The notes: generated by a model from the letters alone, not told the origin. Counted from the first letter of the stretch, positions 1 through 9,315 are shown. The stretch: 64,000 nucleotides of DNA from Bradyrhizobium sp. 4 (GCF_023100905.1 NZ_CP064686.1:5332001-5396000), one strand, 5' to 3'. Made by a program: numbers and translations.

Positions 1-612
1 GAGCAAGCCCTCTTTCTCCAGCCGGTTCAGCGCGCGGTTAGCATTCTGGCGGGACATGCCGGAAAGCGCGCCGATCTCCTCCTGGGTGATCTCCAGATGC
101 GCGGTGGATTCCGGATAGAGGATCGGATTGAACAGCGAGGCGATGCTGCGAGCGAGCCGCGCGGTGGCATCCAGCGTGCGGTTGACCTCGAGCATGCCGA
201 TGAACTGGCCGAGCCGCTCGTTGAGCTGGCGAACCAGGAAGCGGTTGAAGCCGACGCTGTTCTCGAACAGCCACATGAAGGCGCTGCGTTCCATCAGCGC
301 GACGCGGCTGTTGCGCAGCGCGACGACGTCATAGCGGCGCGGCTCGTTCTTGAGCACGCTGCCCTCGCCGAACCAGGCCCCCGCCGTCAGCCCGGCAAGA
401 CTCGTCTCCTTGCCGTCGCGCGAGACCCCGCCCATCCGGGCAAGCCCAAAGACCATGCCGGCCCAATAGTCGAACGTGTCGCCGCGCATGAAGACGGTCT
501 CGCCGGTGCCGTAGGACCGCTCCGTGATCCCGGCACGAGCGACCTCGATCTCCGCTTGCGTGAGCTCGCGCGACCAGGCAGCGACGCGCTTCAATTGATC
601 CTCTGAAATCAT
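1..612 (-). CDS. Crp/Fnr-family transcriptional regulator (3' end off window)
   Basis: The frame is open from a minus-strand ATG at 612 to the window edge (204 codons, no stop). The N-terminal half looks like a cyclic-nucleotide-binding-type sensor domain, with a GAWFGEGSVL stretch and an RNSRVALMERS stretch typical of the beta-roll. The last visible 40 residues carry a helix-turn-helix of the Crp type (ITQEEIGALSGMSRQNANRA, then LNRLEKEGLL). Members of this family sense a small ligand or redox signal and bind promoter DNA as dimers; the signal here cannot be told. An in-frame GTG at 642 is a possible earlier start, but its purine-rich sequence sits too close to be a good RBS. The gene is divergent from livG, so it could control the transporter operon (inference). 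Confidence 0.85.
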   Translation of the reverse strand, partial: MISEDQLKRVAAWSRELTQAEIEVARAGITERSYGTGETVFMRGDTFDYWAGMVFGLARMGGVSRDGKETSLAGLTAGAWFGEGSVLKNEPRRYDVVALRNSRVALMERSAFMWLFENSVGFNRFLVRQLNERLGQFIGMLEVNRTLDATARLARSIASLFNPILYPESTAHLEITQEEIGALSGMSRQNANRALNRLEKEGLL

Positions 613-942
613 GAACCCGAAGCCCGCCGCACCGTTCGTCACTCCTGTTCTGCTGCAATGCAGCATGATCGTCTCGGCTACCATCAGACGAAAGATGGAG
701 GCTGCGAGCGCCCAAAAAACTTTGTCGCAGAATTGTCAGGCGGGAGACATTTCAAAATAGCGCTTTCCCCTATTGAGGACCACCTCGGGCGATGCGGCTT
801 TTGATCCCAAACGGGAACGAGAGCGGCGCGGCTCCGGTCGAGACCATCTGCTGCATGGCCTCACCGGCACGGCCGTACTAGGATCGCCCGACAGAACGGA
901 CGAAGAGCGCCACTGAATGCGCCATCACCGGGAGGGATCTGT
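613..942. promoter_or_regulatory. Divergent intergenic region between the Crp-type regulator and livG
   Basis: This 330-bp stretch lies between two divergently transcribed genes, so promoters for both must lie here or nearby. A GGGAGGGA ribosome-binding site ends a few bases before the TTG start of livG. I could not identify a convincing Crp/Fnr palindrome or -35/-10 pair by eye, and no coding region is apparent. Confidence 0.4.
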
Positions 943-1767
943 TTGGTGGCTACCAGTCTTGAAGTGCGCGGCGTGTCCTTGCGATTCGGCGGCGTTCGTG
1001 CGCTGACCGATGTCGGCTTCGCCATCAGGGAAGGCGAGCTGTTCTCGATCATTGGCCCCAATGGTGCCGGCAAGACCTCGATCGTGAACTGTATTTCCGG
1101 CCGCTACAAGCCGACCGAAGGCCAGCTGTTCTACCAAGGCCGCGACATCACCGGCCTGACGCCCAACGCGCGCGCTTCGCTCGGCATCGGCCGCACCTTT
1201 CAGAACCTGGCGCTGTTCCACCATATGAGCGTGCTCGACAACATCATGGTCGGCCGCCATCACCTCCTGAAGAACAATTTTCTCACGGGCTCGCTGTACT
1301 GGTTCACCGGCGCGCGCAAGGAAGAGCTCGAGCACCGCCGCAAGGTCGAGGAGATCATCGATTTCCTCGATCTCCAATCGGTGCGAAAGGCGCCGGCCGG
1401 CACCCTCTCCTATGGTCTGCGCAAGCGCGTGGAGCTCGCGCGCGCCATGGCACTGGAGCCACGCCTCATTCTCCTCGACGAGCCGATGGCCGGCATGAAC
1501 TTCGAGGAGAAGGAGGACATGGCCCGCTACATCGTCGATCTCAACGAGGAGTTCGGCATGACCGTGGTGATGATCGAGCACGACATGGGCGTGGTAATGG
1601 ACATCTCCCACCGCGTCATGGTGCTGGATTTCGGCCGCAAGATCGCCGAGGGCGATCCGGCCGCGGTGCTCGCCGATCCCCACGTCAGGCGCGCCTATCT
1701 CGGCGAAGAGGACGAGGTGCTGGTCGACCCTGACGATGCTCCGCCGGCGCAGGAGAGCGCGGCATGA
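943..1767 (+). CDS. livG: Branched-chain amino-acid type ABC transporter, ATP-binding protein LivG
   Basis: This 274-residue cytoplasmic ATPase powers a Liv/HAAT-type importer together with LivF and the permeases LivH and LivM. Walker A GPNGAGKT lies at residues 38-45. The signature motif is LSYGLRK (155-161), diverging from LSGGQ as is usual for LivG. Walker B ends in LLDEP (about 177-181) and an H-loop follows (MIEHDMG). The start is TTG at 943, chosen because GGGAGGGA lies at 931-938; the following GTG at 946 is possible. The stop codon overlaps the next gene as ATGA, indicating translational coupling. The substrate is not fixed by sequence; the adjoining CoA ligase suggests an organic acid rather than leucine (inference). 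Confidence 0.95.
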   Translation: MVATSLEVRGVSLRFGGVRALTDVGFAIREGELFSIIGPNGAGKTSIVNCISGRYKPTEGQLFYQGRDITGLTPNARASLGIGRTFQNLALFHHMSVLDNIMVGRHHLLKNNFLTGSLYWFTGARKEELEHRRKVEEIIDFLDLQSVRKAPAGTLSYGLRKRVELARAMALEPRLILLDEPMAGMNFEEKEDMARYIVDLNEEFGMTVVMIEHDMGVVMDISHRVMVLDFGRKIAEGDPAAVLADPHVRRAYLGEEDEVLVDPDDAPPAQESAA

Positions 1768-3695
1768 TGGATTACGCAGGCCGCGTCGCGCAGGCCGACA
1801 CCTATCCGAAGATGCTCCGGCTCAATGCGAAGGAGTACGGCAACGAGATCGCGCTGCGCGAGAAGGATCTCGGGCTGTGGCGCCCGTTCACCTGGAACGC
1901 CTACCAGACGCGGGTGCGCGACTTCGCGCTCGGCCTGATCGAACTGGGCCTTGGGCGCGAAGATGTCGTTGGCATCATCGGCGACAACCGGCCGGACTGG
2001 GTCGCGGCGGAAATAGCAACCCACGCGATCGGAGGTTTGAGCCTCGGGCTATATCGTGACGTGCTCGACGAAGAAGCCTCTTATCTCCTCAATTATGGCG
2101 AGGCGCAGCTCGTTTTCGCCGAGGACGAGGAGCAGGTCGACAAGCTGCTTACGCTGGCCGACCGCGTCCCAAAGCTGAAGCACATCATCTATTCCGATCC
2201 GCGCGGCATGCGGAAATACGACGATCCGCGCTTGATGTCGGCGGAGACGTTTGCCGAACTCGGCCGGGCGCGGGCTACGCGCGAGCCGGAACTTTACGAC
2301 CGGCTGGTGGACGCGACCAAGGGCGAGGACGTCGCGATCCTCTGCACGACATCAGGCACCACCTCGCATCCAAAGCTCGCAATGCTCGCGGCCGGCCGCG
2401 TGCTCGGCCACTGCGCGACATATCTCGCTTTCGATCCGAAAGGGCCGGACGACGAATACGTGTCGGTGCTACCGCTGCCCTGGATCATGGAGCAGGTCTA
2501 TGTACTCGGCAAAGGCCTCTTGTGCCGGATGAAGATCAACTTCGTCGAAGAGCCCGAGACCATGATGAACGATCTGCGTGAGATCGCACCGACGTTCATC
2601 CTGTTTGCACCGCGCGTTTGGGAATCAATCGCCGCCGACGTCCGCGCCAGGGTGATGGACGCAACGCCGTTCAAGCAACGCCTGTTCGACATCGGCATGA
2701 AGAGCGGGCTTGCCGCGCTCGAACGGGGCGAGAGTTCCGGCTTTGCCGACGCGATCCTGTTCCGTGCATTGCGCGACCGCCTCGGCTTCACCCGCCTGCG
2801 TTCAGCCGCAACCGGCGGCGCGGCACTCGGGCCCGAGACCTTCAAGTTCTTCCAGGCCATGGGCGTGCCGCTGCGCACGCTCTACGGCCAGACCGAGCTG
2901 CTGGGGGCCTACACGCTGCATCCCGCGGGCAAGGTCGACCCCGACACGACAGGCGTGCCGATGGCCGACAGCGTCGAAATCCGCATCGACAATGCCGACG
3001 TTCACGGCGTCGGCGAGATCGTGGTGCGGCATCCCAACATGTTCCTCGGCTACTACAAGAACCCGGAGGCGAGCGTCGCCGACATCAGGGACGGCTGGAT
3101 GCTGTCGGGCGATGCTGGCTATTTCAACGACGACAAGCAGCTCGTGGTGATCGATCGCATCAAGGATCTCGCCGAGACCTCGCGCGGCGAGCACTTCTCG
3201 CCGCAATTCATCGAGAACAAGTTGAAGTTCTCGGCTTATATCGCGGAAGCCGTGGTGCTTGGTGCAGGCCGGGACGCGCTCGCCGCCATGATCTGCATCC
3301 GCTACTCCATCATCTCGAAATGGGCGGAGAAGAACCGGCTCTCGTTTACGACCTACAGCGACCTGGCCTCGCGGCCCGAGGTTTATGCGCTACTCAAGAA
3401 GGAAGTCGAGACCGTCAACGCGACTCTGCCACCGGCACAGCGCATCTCCCGCTTCCTGCTGCTCTACAAGGAGCTCGACGCCGACGATGGCGAGCTCACC
3501 CGCACGCGGAAAGTGCGCCGCAGCGTCATCAACGAGAAATACGAAGGCATCATCGACGCGATCTACCGCGGCCAGGCCGACATCCCCGTGGACACCGTGA
3601 TCCGCTTCCAGGACGGCACCACGCAACGCATACGTACAACGCTGAGGGTTGTGGACCTGGATGGGCACGGGCACATGGCGGAGGCCGCGGAGTGA
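1764..3695 (+). CDS. AMP-dependent acyl-CoA synthetase (long-chain fatty acid/aryl acid CoA ligase type)
   Basis: This 643-residue member of the ANL adenylate-forming superfamily should activate a carboxylic acid to its acyl-AMP and then the CoA thioester. The P-loop-like motif TTSGTTSHPK lies at about residues 195-204, with Ser in place of the usual Gly after SGTT. A YGQTE motif, a GWMLSGDAG (A7-type) motif and an IKDLAETSRGEHFSP hinge stretch are also visible. It overlaps livG by 4 bp (ATGA), so it is part of the same operon as the transporter. That arrangement is common in Bradyrhizobium-like genomes and implies that the imported compound is CoA-activated on entry. Length and architecture resemble long-chain acyl-CoA synthetases, but the substrate could equally be an aromatic or dicarboxylic acid. 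Confidence 0.92.
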   Translation: MMDYAGRVAQADTYPKMLRLNAKEYGNEIALREKDLGLWRPFTWNAYQTRVRDFALGLIELGLGREDVVGIIGDNRPDWVAAEIATHAIGGLSLGLYRDVLDEEASYLLNYGEAQLVFAEDEEQVDKLLTLADRVPKLKHIIYSDPRGMRKYDDPRLMSAETFAELGRARATREPELYDRLVDATKGEDVAILCTTSGTTSHPKLAMLAAGRVLGHCATYLAFDPKGPDDEYVSVLPLPWIMEQVYVLGKGLLCRMKINFVEEPETMMNDLREIAPTFILFAPRVWESIAADVRARVMDATPFKQRLFDIGMKSGLAALERGESSGFADAILFRALRDRLGFTRLRSAATGGAALGPETFKFFQAMGVPLRTLYGQTELLGAYTLHPAGKVDPDTTGVPMADSVEIRIDNADVHGVGEIVVRHPNMFLGYYKNPEASVADIRDGWMLSGDAGYFNDDKQLVVIDRIKDLAETSRGEHFSPQFIENKLKFSAYIAEAVVLGAGRDALAAMICIRYSIISKWAEKNRLSFTTYSDLASRPEVYALLKKEVETVNATLPPAQRISRFLLLYKELDADDGELTRTRKVRRSVINEKYEGIIDAIYRGQADIPVDTVIRFQDGTTQRIRTTLRVVDLDGHGHMAEAAE

Positions 3696-3734
3696 GCACG
3701 CTTCCGACACAGCGCGTGTTGCGAATCGATGAAC

Positions 3735-3758
3735 CCTCTCCCCGCAAGCGGGAAGAGG
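3735..3758. repeat. Small palindromic intergenic element between the synthetase gene and livH
   Basis: An 11-nt arm (3735-3745, CCTCTCCCCGC) pairs with 3748-3758 (GCGGGAAGAGG) with one mismatch. Such short palindromes recur in intergenic DNA of related rhizobia. It lies 17 bp before livH and could modulate expression or mRNA stability within the operon (inference). Confidence 0.6.
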
Positions 3759-3774
3759 CGAAGGATAGCATAAC

Positions 3775-4668
3775 ATGAACACCGCCTTCCTCATTCAGCT
3801 CCTGGTCAACGGCCTCGTGGTCGGCACGCTCTATGGTGTGGTCGCGATGTCGTTTGTGCTGATCTACAAGGCTAGCCAGGTCGTCAATTTCGCGCAGGGC
3901 GAGCTCTTGCTTGTGGGCGCCTGGGTGTGCTGGACCTTGCTCGCGAAATACCAGGTGCCGTTCTGGATCGGCATGCCGATGACGCTGGTGTTCATGTTCG
4001 TGTTCGGCATCGCGGTGCAGGTCCTGATCCTGCGACCGATGATCGGCGAACCCATCATCTCGGTCATCATGGTGACGATCGGCCTCTCCACCGTGCTGCA
4101 GGCCACGCTGAAATGGATGTTCGGCGTCAATCCGCAGCCGTTCCCGCGCGTGTTCGAGAGCCAGTCCGTCAGCCTGCTCGGGCTCCAGATCCAGACCGTC
4201 TATGTCATGAGCCTCGTCGTCTCGATCGCGATGATGATTGGCATGGCCTGGTTCTTCCGCGCGTCGAAGTACGGCCTTGCGATGCGCGCCACTGCGTTCA
4301 ACCAACAGGTCGCGCAATCGCTCGGCATTTCCGTGAAAAGCGTGTTCGCGATGGCCTGGGCGATCTCCGCAACGGTGTCGGCGGTTGCAGGCGTCGTGGT
4401 CGCGGTCGTGAACGGCGTATCCTCGGGCCTTGCCGCCTATGGGATCAAAGTGTTTCCGGCTGCGATCCTCGGCGGGCTCGATTCCGTCGGCGGTGCCGTG
4501 CTCGGCGGCATCATCATCGGATTACTCGAGAACATCGCGCAATATGTCGACAGCGAATACCTTCACTGGGGCAATCTCTACGAGATCGCGCCGTTCTACG
4601 TCCTCATCATCGTGCTGATGATCAAGCCTTACGGCCTGTTCGGCACCCACGACATCGAACGGATCTGA
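3775..4668 (+). CDS. livH: Branched-chain amino-acid type ABC transporter permease LivH
   Basis: A 297-residue polytopic inner-membrane permease. Its N-terminus (LVNGLVVGTLYGVVAMSFVL) is the hallmark of LivH proteins, followed by the VVNFAQGELLL motif and the AILGGLDSVGGAVLGG loop that contacts the ATPase. About eight hydrophobic segments are visible. It pairs with LivM, three bases downstream, to form the translocation path. The gene follows the acyl-CoA synthetase after a short gap carrying a palindrome. Length is normal for the family. Confidence 0.95.
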   Translation: MNTAFLIQLLVNGLVVGTLYGVVAMSFVLIYKASQVVNFAQGELLLVGAWVCWTLLAKYQVPFWIGMPMTLVFMFVFGIAVQVLILRPMIGEPIISVIMVTIGLSTVLQATLKWMFGVNPQPFPRVFESQSVSLLGLQIQTVYVMSLVVSIAMMIGMAWFFRASKYGLAMRATAFNQQVAQSLGISVKSVFAMAWAISATVSAVAGVVVAVVNGVSSGLAAYGIKVFPAAILGGLDSVGGAVLGGIIIGLLENIAQYVDSEYLHWGNLYEIAPFYVLIIVLMIKPYGLFGTHDIERI

Positions 4669-4671
4669 TCT

Positions 4672-5745
4672 ATGGCCGGCCCCGCCCTCATCCCTGCTGG
4701 TGATTTCCGCACCTCTTACGCGGCCGACACCACGATCTTCCCGACCGCCACCAGCCGCAATTTTGCGATCGCCGGCGTGCTGGCGCTGTGTCTCGTGCCG
4801 CAATTCCTTGGCGGCTATTGGCTCAGCATCCTGATCCAGATCGGCATCTTCTCGATCGCTGCGCTGGGGCTGAACATCCTGGTCGGCTTCACCGGCCAGA
4901 TCTCGATCGGCCATGCCGCTTTCTTCCTGCTCGGCGCCTTCACCTCGGCCTACATCTCCAACAGCACATCGATCCCGGTGTTCTTCGCGATCCCCCTCGC
5001 GGGCGTCGTCACTGCGCTGGTCGGGCTGATCTTCGGCATCCCGGCGGCGCGGCTGAAGGGGCTTTACCTCGTCATCGCGACGCTCGCAGCACAATACATC
5101 CTGCTCGACTTCTTCTCCCGCGCAGAGTGGTTCACCGGCGGCTCGGTGCCGGCCAGCGCCAATCCGTTCTCGATCTTCGGCCACACGCTGCGCGGCGACA
5201 GGCAATATTTCTACGTCGTACTCGCCTACGTGGTTGCAAGCTACGTCCTCGTCACCAATCTGATGCGCACCCGCGACGGCCGCGCGCTGGTGGCAATCCG
5301 CGACCATTATCTCTCCGCGGAGATCATGGGCATCAATCTCACCAAGTATCGCACGTTGTCATTTGGGCTCGCCGCCTTCTTCGCCGGCATCGCCGGCGCG
5401 CTCTACGCACACTACCAGCTCGTGGTGTCGCAAGAGGGCTTCGGCATCGAACGCTCGATCCTGTTCCTGGCCATGATCATCATCGGCGGCACCGGTTCGA
5501 TCATGGGCACGCTGATGGGTACCGCGTTCGTGGTGCTGCTGCCCGAGACGATGGAGTTCCTCAGCGTGGCGCTGAAGGGCGGCGCGATCGACAAGGCGCT
5601 GTCGCTGAACAACAACATCACCTTCCTGCGCGAGATCGCGATCGGGGTGATCATCATCGCGTTCCTGATGTTCGAGCCGGATGGGCTCGCCCATCGCTGG
5701 CGGCAGATCAAGGCGTACTGGAAACTCTACCCGTTCTCGCATTGA
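4672..5745 (+). CDS. livM: Branched-chain amino-acid type ABC transporter permease LivM
   Basis: A 357-residue permease partner of LivH. The early conserved stretch ALGLNILVGFTGQISIGHAA is diagnostic for LivM, as are the GLYLVIATLAAQYI segment and the MIIIGGTGSIMGTLMG loop. It has roughly nine to ten membrane segments and ends with the usual FEPDGLAHRW tail. The start ATG is only three bases after the livH stop. The hydrophilic N-terminal extension of about 30 residues before the first membrane segment is common in rhizobial LivM proteins. Confidence 0.95.
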   Translation: MAGPALIPAGDFRTSYAADTTIFPTATSRNFAIAGVLALCLVPQFLGGYWLSILIQIGIFSIAALGLNILVGFTGQISIGHAAFFLLGAFTSAYISNSTSIPVFFAIPLAGVVTALVGLIFGIPAARLKGLYLVIATLAAQYILLDFFSRAEWFTGGSVPASANPFSIFGHTLRGDRQYFYVVLAYVVASYVLVTNLMRTRDGRALVAIRDHYLSAEIMGINLTKYRTLSFGLAAFFAGIAGALYAHYQLVVSQEGFGIERSILFLAMIIIGGTGSIMGTLMGTAFVVLLPETMEFLSVALKGGAIDKALSLNNNITFLREIAIGVIIIAFLMFEPDGLAHRWRQIKAYWKLYPFSH

Positions 5746-5791
5746 GCGCGGGCAACTCGCAAACCAACAAATAAACAGGAGGAGGCAACCA

Positions 5792-7075
5792 ATGAAAACT
5801 AAATCCCTTTTGAGCACCGCGTCACTTGCGCTGGCGATCGCCGCATTCTCGTCAGGCGCGCAGGCGCAGATCGCGATCGGGCATCTCGCCGATTATTCCG
5901 GCGGCACGTCCGACGTCGGCACGCCCTACGGCCAAGCCGTCGCCGACACCTTCGCCTGGGTCAACAAGAACGGCGGCGTCGGCGGCAAGCAGCTCAACGT
6001 CGACACCAACGACTATGGCTACCAGGTACCGCGCGCGATCGCGCTCTACAAGAAGTGGTCGGCGCCGGACTCCAAGGTCGCGGCGATCATGGGCTGGGGC
6101 ACGGCAGACACCGAGGCGCTGACCGGCTTCCTCGCACAAGATAAAATTCCCGATCTCTCCGGCTCCTACGCCGCTGCCCTCACCGATCCCGAAGGTGTCA
6201 GCGGCAAGGCCAAGCCCGCGCCCTATAATTTCTTCTATGGTCCGAGCTATTCGGACTCGCTGCGCGCGATGCTGATGTGGGCAGCCGAAGACTGGAAGGC
6301 CAAGGGCAAGTCCGGCAAGCCGAAATTCGTCCACATGGGCGCCAACCACCCCTACCCGAACGCACCGAAGGCCGCCGGCGAAGCCATGGCGCAGGAGCTC
6401 GGCTTCGAGGTGCTGCCGCCGCTGGTGTTCGCGCTCGCGCCGGGTGACTACAGCGCGCAGTGCCTGAGCCTGAAATCCTCAGGCGCCAACTACGCCTATC
6501 TCGGCAACACCGCCGCGTCCAACATCTCGGTGATGAAGGCCTGCAAGACCGCCGGCGTCGACATCCAGTTCATGGGCAATGTCTGGGGCATGGACGAGAA
6601 CGCCGCCAAGACCGCAGGCGATGCCGCCGACGGCGTGATCTTCCCGCTGCGCACCGCGGTCAGCTGGGGCGGTGATGCGCCCGGCATGAAAACGGTGATG
6701 GAGATCTCGAAGATGTCCGACCCGACCGGCAAGGTCTATCGGCCGGTGCACTACATCGCGGCGGTGTGCTCGGCGCTCTACATGAAGGAGGCGATCGATT
6801 GGGCCGCCAAGAACGGCGGCGCCACCGGCGAGAACGTCGCCAAGGGCTTTTACCAGAAGAAGGACTGGGTGCCGGCCGGGATGGAGGGCGTCTGCAATCC
6901 CTCGACCTGGACCGACAAGGACCACCGCGGCACGCTGAAGGTCGACCTCTACCGCACCAAGATTGCGGGAGCGACCGACGGCGACCTCAACGACCTCATG
7001 GCCAAGGGCGCGATCAAGCTCGAGAAGGTCAAGACCGTCGAGCTCCCGCGCAAGCCGGAATTGCTGGGCTGGTGA
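5792..7075 (+). CDS. ABC transporter periplasmic substrate-binding protein (Liv/HAAT type)
   Basis: A 427-residue exported binding protein of the periplasmic-binding-protein fold type I family. A signal peptide is clear (MKTKSLLS then a hydrophobic core, cleavage likely after SSGAQA). The mature protein begins IAIGHLADYSGGTSDVG, as in HAAT receptors. The start is fixed by a strong AGGAGGAGG Shine-Dalgarno at 5777-5785, seven bases before ATG 5792. It delivers substrate to LivH/LivM. It is longer than classical LivJ/LivK and belongs to the branch often linked to CoA-ligase-containing liv operons, where the ligand is frequently an aromatic or other organic acid; the true ligand is unknown. Confidence 0.92.
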   Translation: MKTKSLLSTASLALAIAAFSSGAQAQIAIGHLADYSGGTSDVGTPYGQAVADTFAWVNKNGGVGGKQLNVDTNDYGYQVPRAIALYKKWSAPDSKVAAIMGWGTADTEALTGFLAQDKIPDLSGSYAAALTDPEGVSGKAKPAPYNFFYGPSYSDSLRAMLMWAAEDWKAKGKSGKPKFVHMGANHPYPNAPKAAGEAMAQELGFEVLPPLVFALAPGDYSAQCLSLKSSGANYAYLGNTAASNISVMKACKTAGVDIQFMGNVWGMDENAAKTAGDAADGVIFPLRTAVSWGGDAPGMKTVMEISKMSDPTGKVYRPVHYIAAVCSALYMKEAIDWAAKNGGATGENVAKGFYQKKDWVPAGMEGVCNPSTWTDKDHRGTLKVDLYRTKIAGATDGDLNDLMAKGAIKLEKVKTVELPRKPELLGW

Positions 7076-7104
7076 GCTTAGCGCTCACCTCACACACAAA
7101 TGTC

Positions 7105-7217
7105 ATCCCCCGCCTTGTGCGCAGCGCGCACTGGAGCGGGGGATCCAGTACGCCGGGGCCTCTCCGTGAGTCTCAGGCGTCTCTGGAATACTGGGTCGCC
7201 CGGTCAAGCCGGGCGAC
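7105..7217. repeat. Compound palindromic intergenic repeat (two hairpins) between livK-like gene and livF
   Basis: Two hairpins lie in tandem. The first pairs ATCCCCCGC (7105-7113) with GCGGGGGAT (7136-7144), with an inner GTGCGC/GCGCAC stem. The second is a perfect 9-bp stem GTCGCCCGG (7195-7203) and CCGGGCGAC (7209-7217) around a 5-nt loop. This layout resembles dispersed Bradyrhizobium intergenic repeats. It ends 18 bases before the livF start, inside the operon. Confidence 0.7.
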
Positions 7218-7235
7218 GACAGCGGAGTATGAGGC

Positions 7236-8078
7236 ATGACCGAAATTCACGAAGCAGCAGCTCGTCCCTCCCCCGGCATCGTACCCGCACCGCCTCTCCT
7301 TGCCGTGCGCAACATCGAGGTCGTCTATGACGACGTCATCCTGGTGCTGCGCGGTCTCAGCCTCGACGTGCCCAACGGCGCGATCGTGGCGCTGCTCGGC
7401 GCCAACGGCGCCGGCAAGTCGACGACGCTGAAGGCGATCTCCGGACTGCTCAAGACCGAGGACGGCGAAGTCACGCGTGGCGAAATCTTGTTCGAAGGCG
7501 AGCGGATCAATGGCATCGACCCCGACAAGATCGTCCGCCGCGGCATCTTCCAGGTGATGGAGGGCCGGCGCATCGTCGCCGACATGACCTCGCTGGAAAA
7601 CCTCAAGCTCGGCGCCTTCACCCGCAGGGACCGCGAGGTCGGCGCCGATCTCGATATGGTCTTCAACTATTTCCCGCGTCTGAAGGAGCGCACCGGGCTT
7701 GCCGGTTATCTCTCCGGCGGCGAACAGCAGATGCTCGCGATCGGCCGCGCACTGATGGCGCGCCCGAAGATGATCCTGATGGACGAGCCCTCGATGGGCC
7801 TGTCGCCTCTGCTGGTGAAAGAGGTGTTCTCGATCATCCACAAGATCAACCGTGACCTCGGCGTCACCATTCTCCTGGTCGAGCAGAACGCCCGCGCCGC
7901 GCTGTCGGTGGCAAGCCACGGCTACATCATGGAGCAGGGCAAGGTCGTGCTCGACGGCACCGCGGACGAATTGCGCGACAACGAGGACGTCAAGGAATTC
8001 TACCTTGGCGGCGCCGGCGACCAGCGCAAGAGCTTCAAGAACCTCAAAAGCTTCAAGCGGCGCAAGCGCTGGCTTTAA
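7236..8078 (+). CDS. livF: Branched-chain amino-acid type ABC transporter, ATP-binding protein LivF
   Basis: A 280-residue ATPase partner of LivG. Walker A GANGAGKS is at residues 55-62, the signature LSGGEQQ at 160-166, Walker B ending LMDEP at about 182-186, and the VEQN H-loop region follows. An N-terminal extension of about 20 residues precedes the ABC core. The gene is separated from the binding-protein gene by a 160-bp region filled with a palindromic repeat, so it may be expressed less strongly than livGHM. Its stop overlaps the convergent epimerase gene's stop (TAA at 8076-8078 against TTA at 8075-8077). The C-terminal KSFKNLKSFKRRKRW tail is basic, as in many rhizobial LivF proteins. 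Confidence 0.94.
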   Translation: MTEIHEAAARPSPGIVPAPPLLAVRNIEVVYDDVILVLRGLSLDVPNGAIVALLGANGAGKSTTLKAISGLLKTEDGEVTRGEILFEGERINGIDPDKIVRRGIFQVMEGRRIVADMTSLENLKLGAFTRRDREVGADLDMVFNYFPRLKERTGLAGYLSGGEQQMLAIGRALMARPKMILMDEPSMGLSPLLVKEVFSIIHKINRDLGVTILLVEQNARAALSVASHGYIMEQGKVVLDGTADELRDNEDVKEFYLGGAGDQRKSFKNLKSFKRRKRWL

Positions 8079-9229
8079 CCTTCCAATACCTGTTCCGCTT
8101 CCGTGACTGCGCAGAGAACATGATAGAACGACGACGCAGGAATGGTGTCGATCAGCGATTTGCCGTCGCGCTCGAACTGGTCGTACCAGCCGCCCCGCAC
8201 GGGATGGCTGAGATAATGCCGTTCGAGCCGCGCCAGTGCCATGCGCGCCTCGTCCGCCGCGCCCGCCTCGCCGGATTCGGCCTGCGCGATCCACGCCTTC
8301 GCAATCTCGGTCTGTGGCCACAGCCGGCGCGTAGTGCGGCGAATGTTGCCGGCGTCGTCACCCTCGTCGATCAGGCAGCCGGTGGCCTCGTCGCGATAGC
8401 GCAGCGCGGTTTCCAGCAGCTCGGCGCGCCGCTGTCCGGTCGGGCAGCCCGTGATGCGTTCGAACCCCTTCAGCAACCAGACCCATTCCGCCTGGTGGCC
8501 GGGCTCGACGCTGACCGGCGCGATCTTCGACCAGTCCTCTTCGAAATATTCGCCGAGCGCGCGCGTCCGCTTGTCGTAGAGATTGGCGAGGAACAGCGCG
8601 AAGAACTCGCCGGCACGGTTCTGGAACGACAAGTCGTGGGTTGCGTCGAAGCACGCGATCATCGCCTCGAACAGATGCATGTGCGGGTTCTGCCGGCGCG
8701 GCAGCGAGACCGGAAGGCCTTCGTGGACGCCGCCGTGCGGCGAGCGCAGATGGCCATCGAGGAAGGCGAGCAGCGCATCGATCTCGGTGCGAATTTGTGC
8801 GTCCTGGTCGAGCGCATAGACGGCCGCGAGCGCAAACAGGATGAAGGCGTGGTCGTAGGCGTCGCGGCGGGCGTCCAGCACCGCGCCCTCCGGCGTCAGC
8901 CGGTGCACGTAGCCGGGCCGGCCGTCGGGCGTCTTTGCCTTGGCGAGCAGATGCTCGAGGCCCTTCAGTGCGACGGCGCGCCCCTCAGGGTACCAGCCCA
9001 TCTGCGCAGCCTTGGCGTAGCACCAGATCTGGCGGGCCTGCACGAACACCCGGCGCGGCGCGGTCACGTCCGCCGTGCCGTCACGATGCAGCCGATCGAT
9101 GAAACCACCCGCGCCATGGTCCCAGCCGACCGTCGACCACAACGGCAGCGCCTCGTCGATCATGCGGCGCTTCAGGCGTGGCACGACGTCCGACGCCTCG
9201 TCCTCCGCACTGATTCCCTCGTCCGCCAT
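8075..9229 (-). CDS. AGE-family (N-acylglucosamine 2-epimerase-like) sugar epimerase/isomerase
   Basis: The product has an (alpha/alpha)6-barrel of the AGE / mannose isomerase family. Visible family features include WDHGAGGF near the N-terminus, the ARQIWCYAKAAQMGW helix, RRQNPHMHLFEAM with the conserved histidines, EPGHQAEWVWLL, and LWPQTEIAKAW. Enzymes of this fold epimerise or isomerise free sugars such as mannose or cellobiose; which sugar is not clear here. I chose ATG 9229, preceded by a GAAGAG-like purine stretch; an ATG at 9289 is open upstream but adds a non-conserved leader. The gene is convergent with livF and divergent from the PaaK-like gene. Confidence 0.88.
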   Translation of the reverse strand: MADEGISAEDEASDVVPRLKRRMIDEALPLWSTVGWDHGAGGFIDRLHRDGTADVTAPRRVFVQARQIWCYAKAAQMGWYPEGRAVALKGLEHLLAKAKTPDGRPGYVHRLTPEGAVLDARRDAYDHAFILFALAAVYALDQDAQIRTEIDALLAFLDGHLRSPHGGVHEGLPVSLPRRQNPHMHLFEAMIACFDATHDLSFQNRAGEFFALFLANLYDKRTRALGEYFEEDWSKIAPVSVEPGHQAEWVWLLKGFERITGCPTGQRRAELLETALRYRDEATGCLIDEGDDAGNIRRTTRRLWPQTEIAKAWIAQAESGEAGAADEARMALARLERHYLSHPVRGGWYDQFERDGKSLIDTIPASSFYHVLCAVTEAEQVLEG

Positions 9230-9315
9230 CGCGTCCTCTTCAAACCTCGTCCATGGCCGTCTGATACCCATGCCGGCGGCGGCACGCAACGGATGCCAAC
9301 ACGGAAAGATCAGCC

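Noticed and set aside
613..942. Crp/Fnr binding box in the livG-regulator gap
   Set aside because: No TTGAT-N4-ATCAA or TGTGA-N6-TCACA palindrome could be found by eye.
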